Positions 20,036-31,261 of a stretch of 64,000 bases of DNA are shown here, one piece after another. Each line of letters opens with the position of its first letter. Within the stretch, counting starts at the first letter, position 1. This DNA comes from Sepiola atlantica (Eukaryota; Mollusca; Cephalopoda; Sepiida; Sepiolidae). The position numbers and the translations under genes were made by a program. The notes under the pieces were generated by a model, which was not told where the DNA came from, ran no database searches, and saw only the letters and a list, made by a program, of their open reading frames with translations. The stretch lies in assembly GCA_963556195.1 (NCBI GenBank), contig OY744546.1, positions 69,610,704-69,674,703 on the forward strand. Reading direction: 5' to 3'.

Positions 20036-20760
20036 TATGTACAGGATTTAGTCCTGAGCTAATTAACCGATCATTATAAATTTTGAAACACAGCTGTTAG
20101 CTGCAAGGAGTTGTAATGTTAATTTAGTTTAATTTTATGTAAATGAGGTAAAAAAGGGGATAAAAGTTCTTTGGGAAAATTCAGATACCTCTGATTTTTC
20201 CCAAATTTTAACAATAGGTATTGACATCAATTAGTTGATGTTCCCTAAATTTCAGTTTCTTTGGGGTATTTTAATGGATTTTAGGGGCATAATATGGACA
20301 TAACCTCCCATTTAAAAATTCAAATATTTCAGATTTGCATTGAATTTGAGCCATAGTTATTAGACACCAATTAAACAAACTTCTCTAAATTTCAAGTTTT
20401 TCTGAAGATCCCTTAAGCTTAAATTTTAGACATTTTCTAGAATCAAAATTATGTCGTGGATTTTGATCAAAATTAGAATAAGAATTCTAGACATAAGATT
20501 TACTATCAATCTATCTTGGTTTTTCTCTTTGTAAGGAGACATACAAGTAGTGCAAAACTGTCTTGTTTAGCGAATCAATTTAACTGGTTCTGAATTGGGT
20601 ATTCTTCTAGTATATATATATATATTAATTTACCTATGTTTATATATTTCTATTTATAGGATTCCCTCTTAAATTAATGAACTGATCATTATGAATCATG
20701 GAATATATAGTCTAGGCAACATGGACACGTAGACACATTTCTTTTATAAACTTTTAACAT
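20036..20760 (+). repeat. Dispersed repeat H, copies 2 and 3
   Basis: Two copies in tandem (20036 and 20640) open with CAGGATTTAGTCC / TAGGATTCCCTC and GATCATTATGAAT/AAAT. Copy 2 keeps a downstream part (ATTGACATCAATTAGTTGAT, TTCAGTTTCTTTGGGG) also seen at 52.46-52.58 kb. A related segment follows at 20340-20410. Confidence 0.55.
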
Positions 20761-21032
20761 TTAAGGGATGTACCCTCCAATTCACCCCCCCCCCAAAAAA
20801 AAAACTTTTAAAATAACTGATACAAAGAATTTAATCGAAAAGAAATGCTCTACATCTTTGTGTTTTTTTTTTTTCGAAAATTCTGACTAATGTTAAAATG
20901 CTAGCCATCAGTAATAATTAAATTAAATTAAACATGTTGATCGTCCAGTTGCTGAAAGGTCTAAGGAGGGCAGAGACAGAAGGAGAAAAACTTATTTTAA
21001 GCTCATTGCTTAATTATTAACGTTTTATTAGA

Positions 21033-21135
21033 CCATATATGGCATAATCACATTGACACCAGTTCTGGTCAGTGAATCAAAGGTAAGCGATATTGACCCT
21101 GGTCAGTACCATTTAGAATATTAGGCAGTGCATGT
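21033..21135 (+). repeat. 5S rRNA-derived sequence, copy 2
   Basis: CATATATGGCATAATCACAT, then GACACCAGTTCTGGTCAGTG, AAGCGATATTGACCCTGGTC and AGTACC follow almost the whole length of 5S rRNA in order. It is degraded, so it is a retro-copy or SINE3 head, not a functional gene. Confidence 0.6.
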
Positions 21136-21419
21136 CATCTCCCATGACCAGGATATACACCCTTGGTGTCTTTCTCTTATTTTTGACATTCTTAGTTGAA
21201 ACTGATTGGAGCTGTTTAGGAAAAAGTTATGGTTTTTGCTCTGCCCTTTCCACATGCACACATACCATACATAGGAGGGATGTGGCCCCCAGGTTAAGTA
21301 ATCTATCTTGATTTCAGCTTTTTATTTGCCATTGGCTACTCACGTCCCTGCATGTTACTGAAAAAAGTTTTAAAAATGTACGACAAAATCTACACCAATT
21401 CTTCTCATTCTTCCATGAT

Positions 21420-21430
21420 GGATGATGATG

Positions 21431-21475
<45 letters not shown>

Positions 21476-21822
21476 TTGATAATAATAATCATATTGATAA
21501 TAATAATCATAATAATAATAATAATAATATTGATAATAATAATCATATTGATAATAATAATCATAATAATAATAATAATAATATTGATAATAATAATCAT
21601 ATTGATAATAATAATCATAATAATAATAATAATCATATTGATAATAATAATCATAATAATAATAATAATCATATTGATAATAATAATGATAATAATAATA
21701 ATCATATTGATAATAATAATGATAATAATAATAATCATATTGATAATAATAATGATAATAATAATAATAATCATATTGATAATAATAATGATAATAATAA
21801 TCATATTGATAATAATAATAAT
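21420..21822 (+). repeat. (AAT)n-derived compound repeat
   Basis: Starts as pure AAT and turns into longer units of the form CATATTGATAATAATAAT. The shared long units show expansion of an interrupted microsatellite. Open frames here (poly-Asn, poly-Ile, poly-Tyr) are by-products. Confidence 0.97.
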
Positions 21823-22159
21823 ATCGGTGAGAACCCTCATTGTATATTTTTGTATGTTTCAGGTCCTGGTTTTTCGAGAAGGTCAATCATGTCCCCTGCT
21901 GACCGCTGTCATCAATATGCCAGTGAGTGAAATGGTGATGGATGAATGAACGACTGAACGAACCAGAATCTGCCTAATTAAAATCGTTCCATGCATTCAC
22001 CACATCTCATAGAAATAACTAGTTTTCTATGGGGGAATGTGGAAAAGTTGGTGTTCTAAGTTTAAAAAGAAAAAAGATCTCTATATAATACTGTTCTCAT
22101 TACATATCTATGTTAGCTCTCAAGATATTTTAACTCCTTGGAATTTAAACTGCCGCAGC

Positions 22160-22205
22160 TATAATAATAATGATGATGATGATGATGATGATGATGGTCA
22201 TGATC
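22160..22205 (+). repeat. (GAT)n microsatellite
   Basis: AATAATAATGATGATGATGA; the surrounding 22140-22380 sequence is duplicated at 26740-26990 (AATTTAAACT.GC.CAGC, AATCAGCCATTT.AAGTAG), so the tract sits in a dispersed repeat. Confidence 0.8.
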
Positions 22206-22555
22206 GTGAAGAAGAGGCAAAAAAAAACTTACACCCTCCCTCTCTATTCACTTAAATCAGCCATTTAAAGTAGGTTTTATTAAGTGAATTCTTTTATATA
22301 AGTGGCTATCACAATGTGAAATTAGTTCTGTGTTTACAGTTTATAGTCATCTTGCTTCTTTGGTTGAACATTTTTTATTACATCTTTAAACTTTAACATT
22401 TCTATTAATAATCATGATCGTTAAGGCTTAATATAGTAAAGATATATGAAATATATATATATATAGTTTTTTTTTTAGTTTTTTTTATTTTATTTAAGTT
22501 TTTTTTAATATAGTTTTAATGGTTGAGAAACTTCCGAGACTATATATATATATAT

Positions 22556-23190
22556 ATATTATAATATAAAATGAAGTAATAAAATAAGGTGTCAATCAAA
22601 TTTTATTAGAATTCAAAGTTCATGCAAAGCATTCTTAAGTCCTTAGCTCATGAGTTTTCAAAGATAATTCTTCTCTTCAGAGGACCATTACCGCAGTTAT
22701 ACTACTACAGGTAATAAAATTACGCTTTGAAAATATATAAAATTATATATACACAAATACATAAAAATACATAACATCAAACATATCAATCCAAAAACAT
22801 ACTTTTGTTGAATCCATACAGTCCATCCAGGTCATACAAGTTGAGAAGCATAATCAGGAAGGACATTACTCCAAGATACAAACAGCAGTCCAAATATGTA
22901 AAATTGAAGGGGCCGGCAAAGTTATCCAAAGTTATATATATATATATATATACACAAATAAACAATATTATGCTACATTCCAGTGACGTGACCATGATTT
23001 TATTCACCTTACTGATCATCTTTTCAAAACAAAAACTTTGATACATTTACGGACCGTTTAGTTTGCAGAAGAACATCTGACATTTGTATTTCAATCGCGG
23101 ATCTTTCCTCTATGTACTCCTCAGAAACCCCAATAGTTCTCCTTCAGAAAAATACATAGCAGTAAACAAAAGTCAAATGAACAAACAAGC
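22556..23190. mobile_element. Family B hammerhead element and adjoining dispersed repeat
   Basis: 22556-22735 is family B, with its hammerhead-like tip at 22639-22685. 22970-23180 (AAAACAAAAACTTTGATACA, GGATCTTTCCTCTATG, CTCCTTCAGAAAAA) recurs inverted at 24650-24860. A degenerate family E-like segment (CAGTCCAAATATGTAAAATT) lies at 22870-22905. It holds no plausible gene; the 86-codon frame crosses repeat boundaries. Confidence 0.55.
22639..22685 (-). ncRNA. Hammerhead-like motif, family B copy 2 (best of family)
   Basis: On the minus strand: GTCCT (stem I), CTGAAGA, GAAGA-ATTA-TCTTT (stem II, five pairs), GAA, AACTCATGAGCT (stem III), A at the cleavage site (UA), and AGGAC pairing with GTCCT. 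All invariant core bases are present and three stems form a type I layout with stem I open. Confidence 0.6.
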
Positions 23191-23283
23191 GTTGTTATTT
23201 GGTTATCTTAATACCTCAGGATCAACATTAAGTTTTGGTACATCGTACACCAGTTGTGGATGGAAAATTTTATATTTAGTAAC

Positions 23284-23703
23284 TCATTTACTTCTTGTAT
23301 AATATTTTTTTTTGAAGAAACCATAAGACATCACGCTAGAGATGTTAGACTGTTGGTTTGGTAATTTATAGATTTTTCCTCTAATTTTATGCTTATACGA
23401 CAGTTGAATGTGCCAGCAGAGAACATCACCACTGGCAGACCCAAGTTGACTTGGGAGGACGTAGTCAAACGTGATAGGAAGGCCATGGGTATGGATTCCA
23501 TCAAGCCTTGCCAAAGACAGGAGTGGAGAGGAAGACTTAGATTTCGAGATTAGACAATCAGGCCCCACCCTCATCAGAGGATTAATTGTGGCCTGATTCA
23601 ACAAATAAACCGGTTGTTGATGATGATGATGATGATACGCAACTAAGACTTTAATAGACCTATTAAACTCTGCATTTTGATGATTGCCTCTCTTTAGTGT
23701 CAT
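23284..23703 (-). other. 139-codon frame without recognisable motif
   Basis: The frame includes a His tract from a (GAT)n run at 23618-23636. The SQLGSASGDVLCWHIQLSY portion is not known to me. It could be a LINE 3' region ending in the GAT tail. No function is assigned. Confidence 0.2.
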
Positions 23704-23770
23704 GTAGTTTCGTATCTCTTTACTTAGAAATGATTCTCTCTTCTATCTAACTCTAAATTCCATATCTTAT

Positions 23771-24453
23771 ATGATCTATATATTAATACGATAGCGTGTG
23801 TGTTCGTGTGTCACACTCCTAAAGAAATGCAATAAAATAAACAACAAATAAATTGGATGGAGAGACTTGGAATCGAAACCGTAACATCTAGCTAAAAAGC
23901 GGCGACTTTACCACTGACCTAACTAAATGGAGTTGTTAAATATTTCAAAATTTACTTAATTAAACTATTAACTGACCCTGCTCTATCGCTTCAGCGTAGA
24001 AGGAGGAGGGCATTGTGGAAGGCGGAGGAGACGCGGAAACGCTTACCAAATGGGCCGGTTTCAGGCTTACGATATTTATTTATTATTTATTTTTTTTAAT
24101 ATTTAAAATTTCTTCTTCTTATCTTATTATTATTTATATATTAATACAATAGAGTGTGTGTTATTTATTTTGTGTGTCACGATCTGACACTCCTATTTAA
24201 GATTTGCCCCTGACAACGGGGGGGGGGGGTAGAGAGAGGGGAGGGAGGGTGCGAGTTAGAGGGGAGTCGCGACCGATGGTGACTTCTGAAGAGACAGCTT
24301 TTGCCCTGGCAACTGAGTAATATAAATAAATATATATACTTCCATCCCGTCTCGTAAAATTTTTGGTGAGTAAAATATGAGCACATTTCTAGACACCGGA
24401 TAATATTATTAACAGTAAATTATACAGATTGATGTAGAAAACACTGTGGAATT
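23771..24453 (+). mobile_element. Helitron-like composite repeat, copy 3
   Basis: Starts GA|TCTATATATTAATACGATAGC and is collinear with 713-1377. It has the same tRNA-like minus-strand segment (A box GTTAGGTCAGTGGTAAAG, B box GGTTTCGATTCC) and the same second start motif at 24137. It lacks the final CTAG end, diverging after AACACTGTGGAATT. Confidence 0.55.
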
Positions 24454-24639
24454 ATTATTATTTTTTTTTAACTGACAACAAATTAAATATTAACTCTATT
24501 TACAGTTTTTTTCTTTGTCAATATTATGCATATTTTTTCATGACTCTACTACATAAAACAAGATGGTTGCTTTTTCTGTTTCGCGATTTCTAAGTTTCTC
24601 CTAGAGTGGAAATGTAATCACTGTTGGTTGTTTGTCTTT

Positions 24640-24960
24640 TTAATTTTGGTTTGCTGCATCGTTATGTAATTTTTCTGAAGGACAACTTTTTTGGTTTCTG
24701 AGGAGTCCATAGAGGAAAGATCCGGGATTGACATACAAATATTGGATGTTCTTCTGTGAATTAAACGGTCCGTAAATGTAGCAAAGTTTTTGTTTTGGAA
24801 AGATGATCAGTAAGGTGAATAAAATCCTGGTCATTGGGATGTAGCATAATATTGTTTATTTATATAATATGCTCTGTTGTTATATGTTAACAATCGTCGA
24901 GCTTTTACCCTGAAAAGGTTAGTCTATAAAAAAATAGAAAGTATGTGCAAAAAGATATAT
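24640..24960 (-). repeat. Inverted partner of the 22.97-23.18 kb repeat
   Basis: The reverse complement shares GGATCTTTCCTCTATGGACT, CTCAGAAACC and ATTTACGGACCGTTTA with the earlier copy. The following TATGCTCTGTTGTTA and AACAATCGTCGAGC match the right part of repeat G. Confidence 0.7.
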
Positions 24961-25027
24961 TTTCCTACATATCTCTCATATATATTCATATATATATATA
25001 TATAATTATTAATATTAAATTAAAGAT

Positions 25028-25430
<403 letters not shown>

Positions 25431-25542
25431 TATTTAAGCAGCATTTTCTCAGTTATGGAAACATTGTTAAAAATAACAGAATTCTTTTTTAATGTTTTTT
25501 TTTGTATTAAAATCAAAAAAATTCATAAATGTTTCACATGTT

Positions 25543-25585
25543 TCACAAACGTTTTCGATTCTTTGTCGAATCATCCTCAGGTGTC
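25543..25585 (-). ncRNA. Hammerhead-like motif, family F copy 1
   Basis: Minus strand: CAC, CTGAGGA, GATTC...GAATC (stem II), GAA, AACGTT (stem III), T, GTG. CAC/GTG can pair as stem I. The core bases are intact; stem I is short. Confidence 0.4.
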
Positions 25586-25762
25586 AAAAGCAAATGAACA
25601 AAAACAGCTGGAGAAAGAAGAGAATTTTAAAAAGACATAACAGCGGCGAAACGCGCGTAGGACAGTTTTCATATTGTTCCAGGAAGTTGTTAACGATTTA
25701 AATTCAGCAACTCTCTTTTAAAAATTCTCTTCTTTCTCCAGCTGTTTTGTTCATTTGCTTTT

Positions 25763-25805
25763 GACACTTGAGGATGATTCGACGAAGAATCGAAAATGTT
25801 TGTGA
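25763..25805 (+). ncRNA. Hammerhead-like motif, family F copy 2 (degenerate)
   Basis: TTGAGGA instead of CTGAGGA, the same GATTC/GAATC stem II, and GAAAATGTTTGTG. Two changes relative to copy 1 probably disable it. Confidence 0.3.
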
Positions 25806-25974
25806 AACCTGTTAAACCTATGGAACATTTAAGGTTTTTTTTTTGATTTTAATACAAAAATGTCCATCAGAAAAATTGAAATAATAAAAAAGATATAATT
25901 AAACAGACGAATTCTGTTATTTTTAACAATGTTTGCATAAATATAATATATATATATATATATATATATAAAGT

Positions 25975-26530
25975 CAGGTTCATATTATATTCCAATATCG
26001 TCTCTGCAACATTACAAAATCATCAGAAAAATTCACAAAGAGTAAAAAGTTCTTGGATTAAAGTGTCTTGAAAACCCCTAACTATACAAAATTCAAAATG
26101 GCGTATTAGTGGGTTCCCCCACGTGTAGGTTTGCTCTTTTCTTTGTTTTTTTATTTTGTTTCACCCAAAAATGAACCACTGTATAGTGTAGGTTTTTTTC
26201 AAGACACATTAATCCAATAACTTTTTAGTCTTTGTGAATTTTTCTGATGATTTTGTAATGTTGCAGAGACGATATTGATATAAAAATGTTGTTTGGCACA
26301 AGACAAATGAGACGGTCCGTAAAAAATATATCTCACAGAAATGTTATGTTTTTTGGAAATGTGAAAAAATAAAAATGCAAATAATAAAACATGGTTATTA
26401 GAATATAATATGAACCTGACTTATATTTGCTCTGTTGTCACTAATTGACAATCATCGAGCTGAATCTTTTAAGGAGACTGCAAAGTAAAAGGGCACTGAT
26501 AGTATATGCTAATACATATATTGTCATTAA

Positions 26531-26540
<10 letters not shown>
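25975..26540 (+). repeat. Dispersed repeat G, copy 2 (foldback)
   Basis: Collinear with 229-690. Arms 26000-26085 and 26195-26285 are inverted (ATATCGTCTCTGCAACATTA). It is followed by a (TA)n tract at 26537-26576, as is copy 1. Confidence 0.7.
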
Positions 26541-26579
<39 letters not shown>

Positions 26580-26739
26580 GTACCTACCCGACATTGCTTG
26601 GGCTCTTGTGAAGTTATTTTAGTTTTTAAATTTTATTTGTTTGCTCATGTTTTAAATTAATACAGAAAAAGAAATAAAATTTTTGCTGCAAGGGAGACAA
26701 CTTTTATTATATATTTAAATTTTTATGCTTGGAATTTAA

Positions 26740-26990
26740 ACTTGCACAGCGATAATAATAATGTTTGTCGTAGTGGTGAAGTAAAAAAAATACAAAAAAA
26801 AACTTACACCTACCCTCCTTCTCTATTCATTCAAATCAGCCATTTGAAGTAGATTTTATTAAGTGTATTCTTTTATATAAGTGGGTATACCAGAGTGAAA
26901 TTTTTTCTATGTCTACAATTTATAGCTATTTTGCTTCTTTGGTTTAACAATGTTTTTTTTTTTTTTTACATCTTTAAGCTTTAACATTTC
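26740..26990 (+). repeat. Second copy of the 22.14-22.38 kb repeat
   Basis: The shared strings are listed at the 22160 entry; no coding frame. Confidence 0.55.
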
Positions 26991-27149
26991 TAATAATAGT
27001 ATATGGTTAAGAATTAAGATTGTAAAGATGCATAAATACCACAAAGACGTTTGTAAATTAGATAGCAAAATAAAAAGAATAATTATACTTAAAAAAATCT
27101 TTCTAAAACAGGTGATAACATAAGCTTAAGAGAGCCAGAGGGTTAAGCC

Positions 27150-28105
27150 CTTCTGAGCTCTATATCCTAAAACTTTGCATATTTTTACTTTTTGGTATGA
27201 CTTCACCGAGGATTGAACTCCACTCTCCATTAGCGAACACTTATACCAAATGGGCCATTTATATCTGGTATTTTAAATTTAGTTAAGATTTTATTTTTTT
27301 TCGTATGCCAACAAAAAATGCCTATCTTGAAAGAAAATAGTTATCTAAAATGTCCGTCGGCCTCAGCGTCCGCCTACCAACGTAAGAGCCGGTTTCTAAA
27401 AGAATCCCAGCATGCAGTTAATGAGTGCAATATTAAAACCTCAATGGAATGGAAGATTTCTTTTGTACGTGAGGCGGCCTTTAGGTACGTCTTTATCTTC
27501 CACTTTTTACAGTGTACACGCAATAAAAAAAAATGAAATGAGAACATTTATCGTTGAGTTATTTTTGCTTGGAGATTCTTTACGATTCTTGTAATTAATA
27601 GATTATTTAGTTGTTCGGAAATTATTGGCCGATTTTCTTGGACTCATTTTTATAAAATTGAAGTACACAGACATGAAGGAAGTAAATAGACACCCTTAGG
27701 GAGTGCAAGATGATAATGTTTACTATTTTATTTTATCAAGATTAACAACGCGTGCGTAGAGAAATTATTTACCTCCTCTTCAGGAGGTTAGGCACAAGGC
27801 CATTTTTATCTTACTCCCACAAGGTAAGATGTGACCCAAGGTCGGGTCAGAAAGTGGGGCTTGAAAAGCCAGCGCCGAGAAGGTGAGCACTCTGGCCATT
27901 AAAAATTGCCTGGGCAGCCTCGTCGGCATTCCCCGGTAGGGGCGCCTCAGGCAGTAAGTAATAAACTTACTCCTCCCCAAAGAGGGGAGGCAAATCCTGG
28001 GAGGTTGGACCTCCTAGAACTGCACAGGACAGACCCATAGACCGGCGTAAATCAAGCCCCGAAGGCCAAGACGATACCAGTCTATGGGGTGTAGTATCCA
28101 TCGGA
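27150..28105 (+). repeat. Left copy of a ~950-bp inverted segmental duplication
   Basis: The sequence from CTCTATATCCTAAAACTTTG to the U2-SINE at 27770 reappears in reverse complement at about 48594-49585. The 60-codon frame MQLMSAILKPQWNGRFLLYV is identical in both. It contains a minus-strand tRNA-like head at 27215-27275 (TTGGTATAAGTGTTCGC, GAGTTCAATCCTCG). The frames look like by-products of repeat sequence. Confidence 0.85.
27770..28105 (-). mobile_element. U2-headed SINE (family A), copy 5, 5'-truncated
   Basis: A long-subtype copy with the tail CCTCCTGAAGAGGAGGTAAA (minus strand). It breaks off after GGTGTAGTATCCATCGGAAC and so lacks the first ~20-25 nt of the U2-like head. It is followed by AAAGGCCGATCAATG. 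Confidence 0.85.
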
Positions 28106-28475
28106 ACAAAGGCCGATCAATGTTTATTTACTCCTCGCGGAGTTAGGCACAAGGCCAGTTTTATCTTACTCCCACAAGTAAGATGTGACCCAAGATCGGG
28201 TCGAGCAAGTGGGGTTAAAAGCCAGCGCTCGAGAGGTGAGCACTCTGGCTATTTAAAAATTGCCTGGGCAGCCCCGTCGGCATTCCCCGGTAGGGGCGCC
28301 TCAGACAGTAAGCAATAAACTTACTCCTCCCTAAAGAGGGGAGGCAAAGCCTGGGAGGGTGGACCTCCTAGAACTGCACAGGACAGACCCATAGACCGGC
28401 GTAAATCAAGCCCCGAAGGCCAAGACGATACCAGTCTATGGGGTGTAGTATCCATCGGAACAAAGGCCGATCAAT
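28106..28475 (-). mobile_element. U2-headed SINE (family A), copy 6, tandem to copy 5
   Basis: Same orientation and identical 5' truncation point (CATCGGAAC) as copy 5. Both are followed by AAAGGCCGATCAATG. The internal sequence differs at several sites, so this is not a very recent duplication. Confidence 0.85.
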
Positions 28476-28479
28476 GGTC

Positions 28480-29130
28480 TTTTGAAATACATTATACATA
28501 CTATAAAGCAATAACCCAAACACAGCCATTTATATGCCTAATTTACATAACTATTTTTAAAATACTTTATAATAAATTAAGTTTTGGTGTTATTTCATTT
28601 GTAATTTTATTGTCATATTTCCTATATATCCTCAATAGTTTTGTCGATATTAACAATAATTAAAGTGATTTAATAAAAGAGGATGAATTACCAAAACATT
28701 TCTTAAAATATTACATCCAATAATTTTCAAGGGAGATAATGTCATGTAAAAAGAATATTTAGAACTAGATTAATAGTCGCTGCATTGGATGGCGGTTGGT
28801 TTTTTGCTTGTTTAGAATAAATCCAAATACTTAGATATTAATCTAAGTACTGGTACAGCTTTTGAATCAGACAAAACCGACTTTTGCTGATGCAGCTGAA
28901 AAAAGACGAATCAAAATGAGGTGGTTTTCGCCAGAAAAGATAATGATGAAAAACACTCACCGTATGTTTATTTTTATGACAGTTTATTTATTTTTTGACG
29001 AAGAAAATAAATGAAATATTTTTTTTTACATGAAAGTTAAAAGTTAATTTTTTTTTTTTTTCGATTAATTGTATTATTTTATGAATAAACTAAAGATTGT
29101 AAAAAACATAATCAATGGAACAACAATATT
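28480..29130. other. No recognisable feature
   Basis: AT-rich. GTACAGCTTTTGAATCAGAC at 28855 is echoed by GTACAGCTTTTGAACCGGAC at 29153, so part belongs to a local repeat. Confidence 0.45.
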
Positions 29131-29299
29131 TGCAGATTTATTTTTGGTAGTGGTACAGCTTTTGAACCGGACATAAAACTATGGGTTAAGTATGGATTAG
29201 GGTTGAAAAAAAAAAGCAGTTCGGTTTTTTTCCGGTTCAAAATTTGTAAAACCTTTTTTTTTTTTTGCGATGATTTCTTTTATTTATTTTCGAAAAATT

Positions 29300-29569
29300 T
29301 TACAAATTTTCTTTTGGAGTTAGTGCAGACGAGGAAAAAAGGTTTTCTGCGTTCTTGTTGGGTACTGTCACCAGGAAAACCTCCTTCTCTTCGGGGTCAT
29401 ATCCTCCGAAGACCCAGAGTTGTTGTCTGCTTTTTGAGCCTTCTGATTTGCTAAGCGCTGCAGCATCTTCCGGCTGTTTACGTAAACGGCGGGAAGATGC
29501 CAAACAAAAAGTCGGTTTTACTTGGTTAAAAAGCTGCACCAGTAATTTAATCCATCCATCCATGTGCAT
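29300..29569 (-). pseudogene. Merlin/ISXO2-like transposase relic
   Basis: The minus-strand frame contains QQLWVFGGYDPEEKEVFLVT VPNKNAENLF. A W-V-F-G-G block, then a charged turn, then F-L-V-x-V-P-(D/N)-(R/K) is characteristic of the DDE domain of ISXO2/Merlin transposases (after the first catalytic Asp). Only about 90 codons remain, no terminal repeats were found, and the upstream part does not read as the expected D-E-S-x-(F/I) block. The call rests on one block. Confidence 0.45.
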
Positions 29570-29619
29570 ACTTCAGAGAGCTTCGCCACATGCTTAACAA
29601 CAAAACTCTTTCGATGGTT

Positions 29620-30680
29620 CGATTGTCATCACAGTTTTTTTTGCTTGTCTCTATAATAAAGTAAAGTATGTTTTTTTCTCGGTGTTGGTCATCGTCCTAA
29701 AAGATCTAATTAGCAACCGTACTAACGCTATCTTTACACACCCTTTTTTACATACTATTACACTACAAACTTAATATTTTATTCTGATTCTGCCGTCTCC
29801 TTTGTGGAATCTTGGCCCATGTTCTTTACAACTATTTAATATTTAATTGTTAAGTTAAAACATTAATTTAACAGCATAAATTACTAAAACCAATGCATTT
29901 CCGTTTCCTCCGAAACAGCTCAGCTTCTTATTAAAAAAATATTTTGTAATTTAAAAAAAAAATGACTTGTTTGGTTAATCTTAAAAAAATTAAATAAGTA
30001 ATTTATTAACCTAATGATAATGTAATTATTAAATTTAACTTTCACAATTAGATTTAAGAACAAGACAATCGAATTTTGCAAAAATAATTTGGTTTACTTT
30101 GAAGAAAAAACTATAAAAAACAAAATGTAAAGTAAACATTTATTCAAGCGAGCTAACTTAAATTTTTTTTTTTTAGTTAGCCTAATATTGCAATTGCTTT
30201 TTTATCATTTATCAATTCAGGCTTTCAGTGCATTGTTCATTGTTCATCTCTATAATCAAGGGAGGCGCGAGAGCGCTCTATCCGTTAATAGACTTCAAAA
30301 ACGACCTATGCTAGAAATCTCATTTCTTTGATCAGTCATAACTCAAAAACCAATAAACCAAATTAGTTAAAACTTTGCGCAAAATTTTCATTTGATAGGT
30401 TCTATAAGTGTGTAGAATTTCAGCATCATTAGTCAAGGCAACCCAGAGATCCAGAAAGGTCAGGAGTGATTTTGTGTTATCCGTGTGTACGTACGTACGT
30501 GCGAACCACCTCAACTATTTGATGGATTCAGCTGATTTTTGGCAGAGATAGAGGTTCTAGGGTCTAGTTGATGACATTTTAATTTCAGTTTACCATATAT
30601 CTTAGTTTTCCAGAAAATTCAAAAAAACCTTAAAAATTACCATTGTCTTGAGGCATAGCCTTTACAAAAGTAGTGATATT
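29620..30680. other. Mostly unassigned AT-rich sequence
   Basis: 30300-30640 has the style of a dispersed repeat (AGTCATAACTCAAAAACCAA, GTACGTACGTACGTGCGAAC) but no second copy lies in this window. Nothing coding was supported. Confidence 0.4.
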
Positions 30681-31074
30681 CCATGATAAATGCCAGTATA
30701 CTGAAATCATATGCCCTTAATAGGGTTAAGATGAAAATTCATATACACTAAATGTACAAAAGCAAGGAAATTCCTAAATTTTTACACTTTTATTGTCATT
30801 AATTAAGGGTATGACTACATATCAACCAAGCTATTTCATTATCACATCACTGCAGTATAAATCTCTATGCATGAGTGGATGAAGTGTGTGAGGTGCGCTG
30901 AAGAAAAATTCCTACAAGTAAAATACATAGCCCTGTTGTGCTCGCGTACCCTTAATGACAATAAAAGTGTAAAAATTTGGGAATTTCCTTGCTTTTGTAC
31001 ATTTAGTGTATATGAATGTTCATCTTAACCCTATTAAGAGCATATCATTTCAGTATACTGGCATTTTTCATGGA
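30680..31074. mobile_element. ~395-bp foldback/MITE-like element
   Basis: Inverted arms of about 130 bp (30680-30808 and 30948-31074) differ at only a few positions. The ends read TCCATGA(T/A)AAATGCCAG and the arms share CACTAAATGTACAAAAGCAA. The ~140-bp loop is non-repetitive. No clear target duplication was identified. Confidence 0.8.
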
Positions 31075-31261
31075 ATTAAAGTAAAATCAATCTGTTTCTC
31101 GATTTTGGTCATCCAAAGCTTTCGTCCTACAAAATGAATGTCAGTTTTGTTTCTAAGTAACACGATATTGATGAATTAAGAGTTACTTAACTTTGTTTTC
31201 CTCCCTTTCTTTGTAAAGAGGATGAAAAATCTTTTTTACATTTCATAAATATTTCATAAAT

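Larger units (their letters stand above)
25470..25930. mobile_element. Inverted pair of family F repeat
   Basis: 25470-25640 and 25710-25930 are inverted copies sharing ACAGAATTC, TTTTTGTATTAAAATCAAAA, CGATTCTTTGTCGAATCATC and AAAAGCAAATGAACA. Together they form a long hairpin with a ~70-bp loop. There are no coding frames. Each arm carries a hammerhead-like segment. Confidence 0.75.

Noticed and set aside
21314..21949. Long Asn-, Ile- and Tyr-rich frames
   Set aside because: All come from the (AAT)n compound repeat; every frame is open by composition.
26195..26290. CTGATGATTTTGTAATGTTG as another hammerhead
   Set aside because: The second core block reads GAGAC, not GAAAC, and no stem II forms.
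27318..27594. Duplicated frames MPILKENS... and MQLMSAIL... as a gene pair
   Set aside because: They lie in a dispersed tandem/tRNA-headed repeat; identity follows from the DNA duplication and the frames overlap each other.
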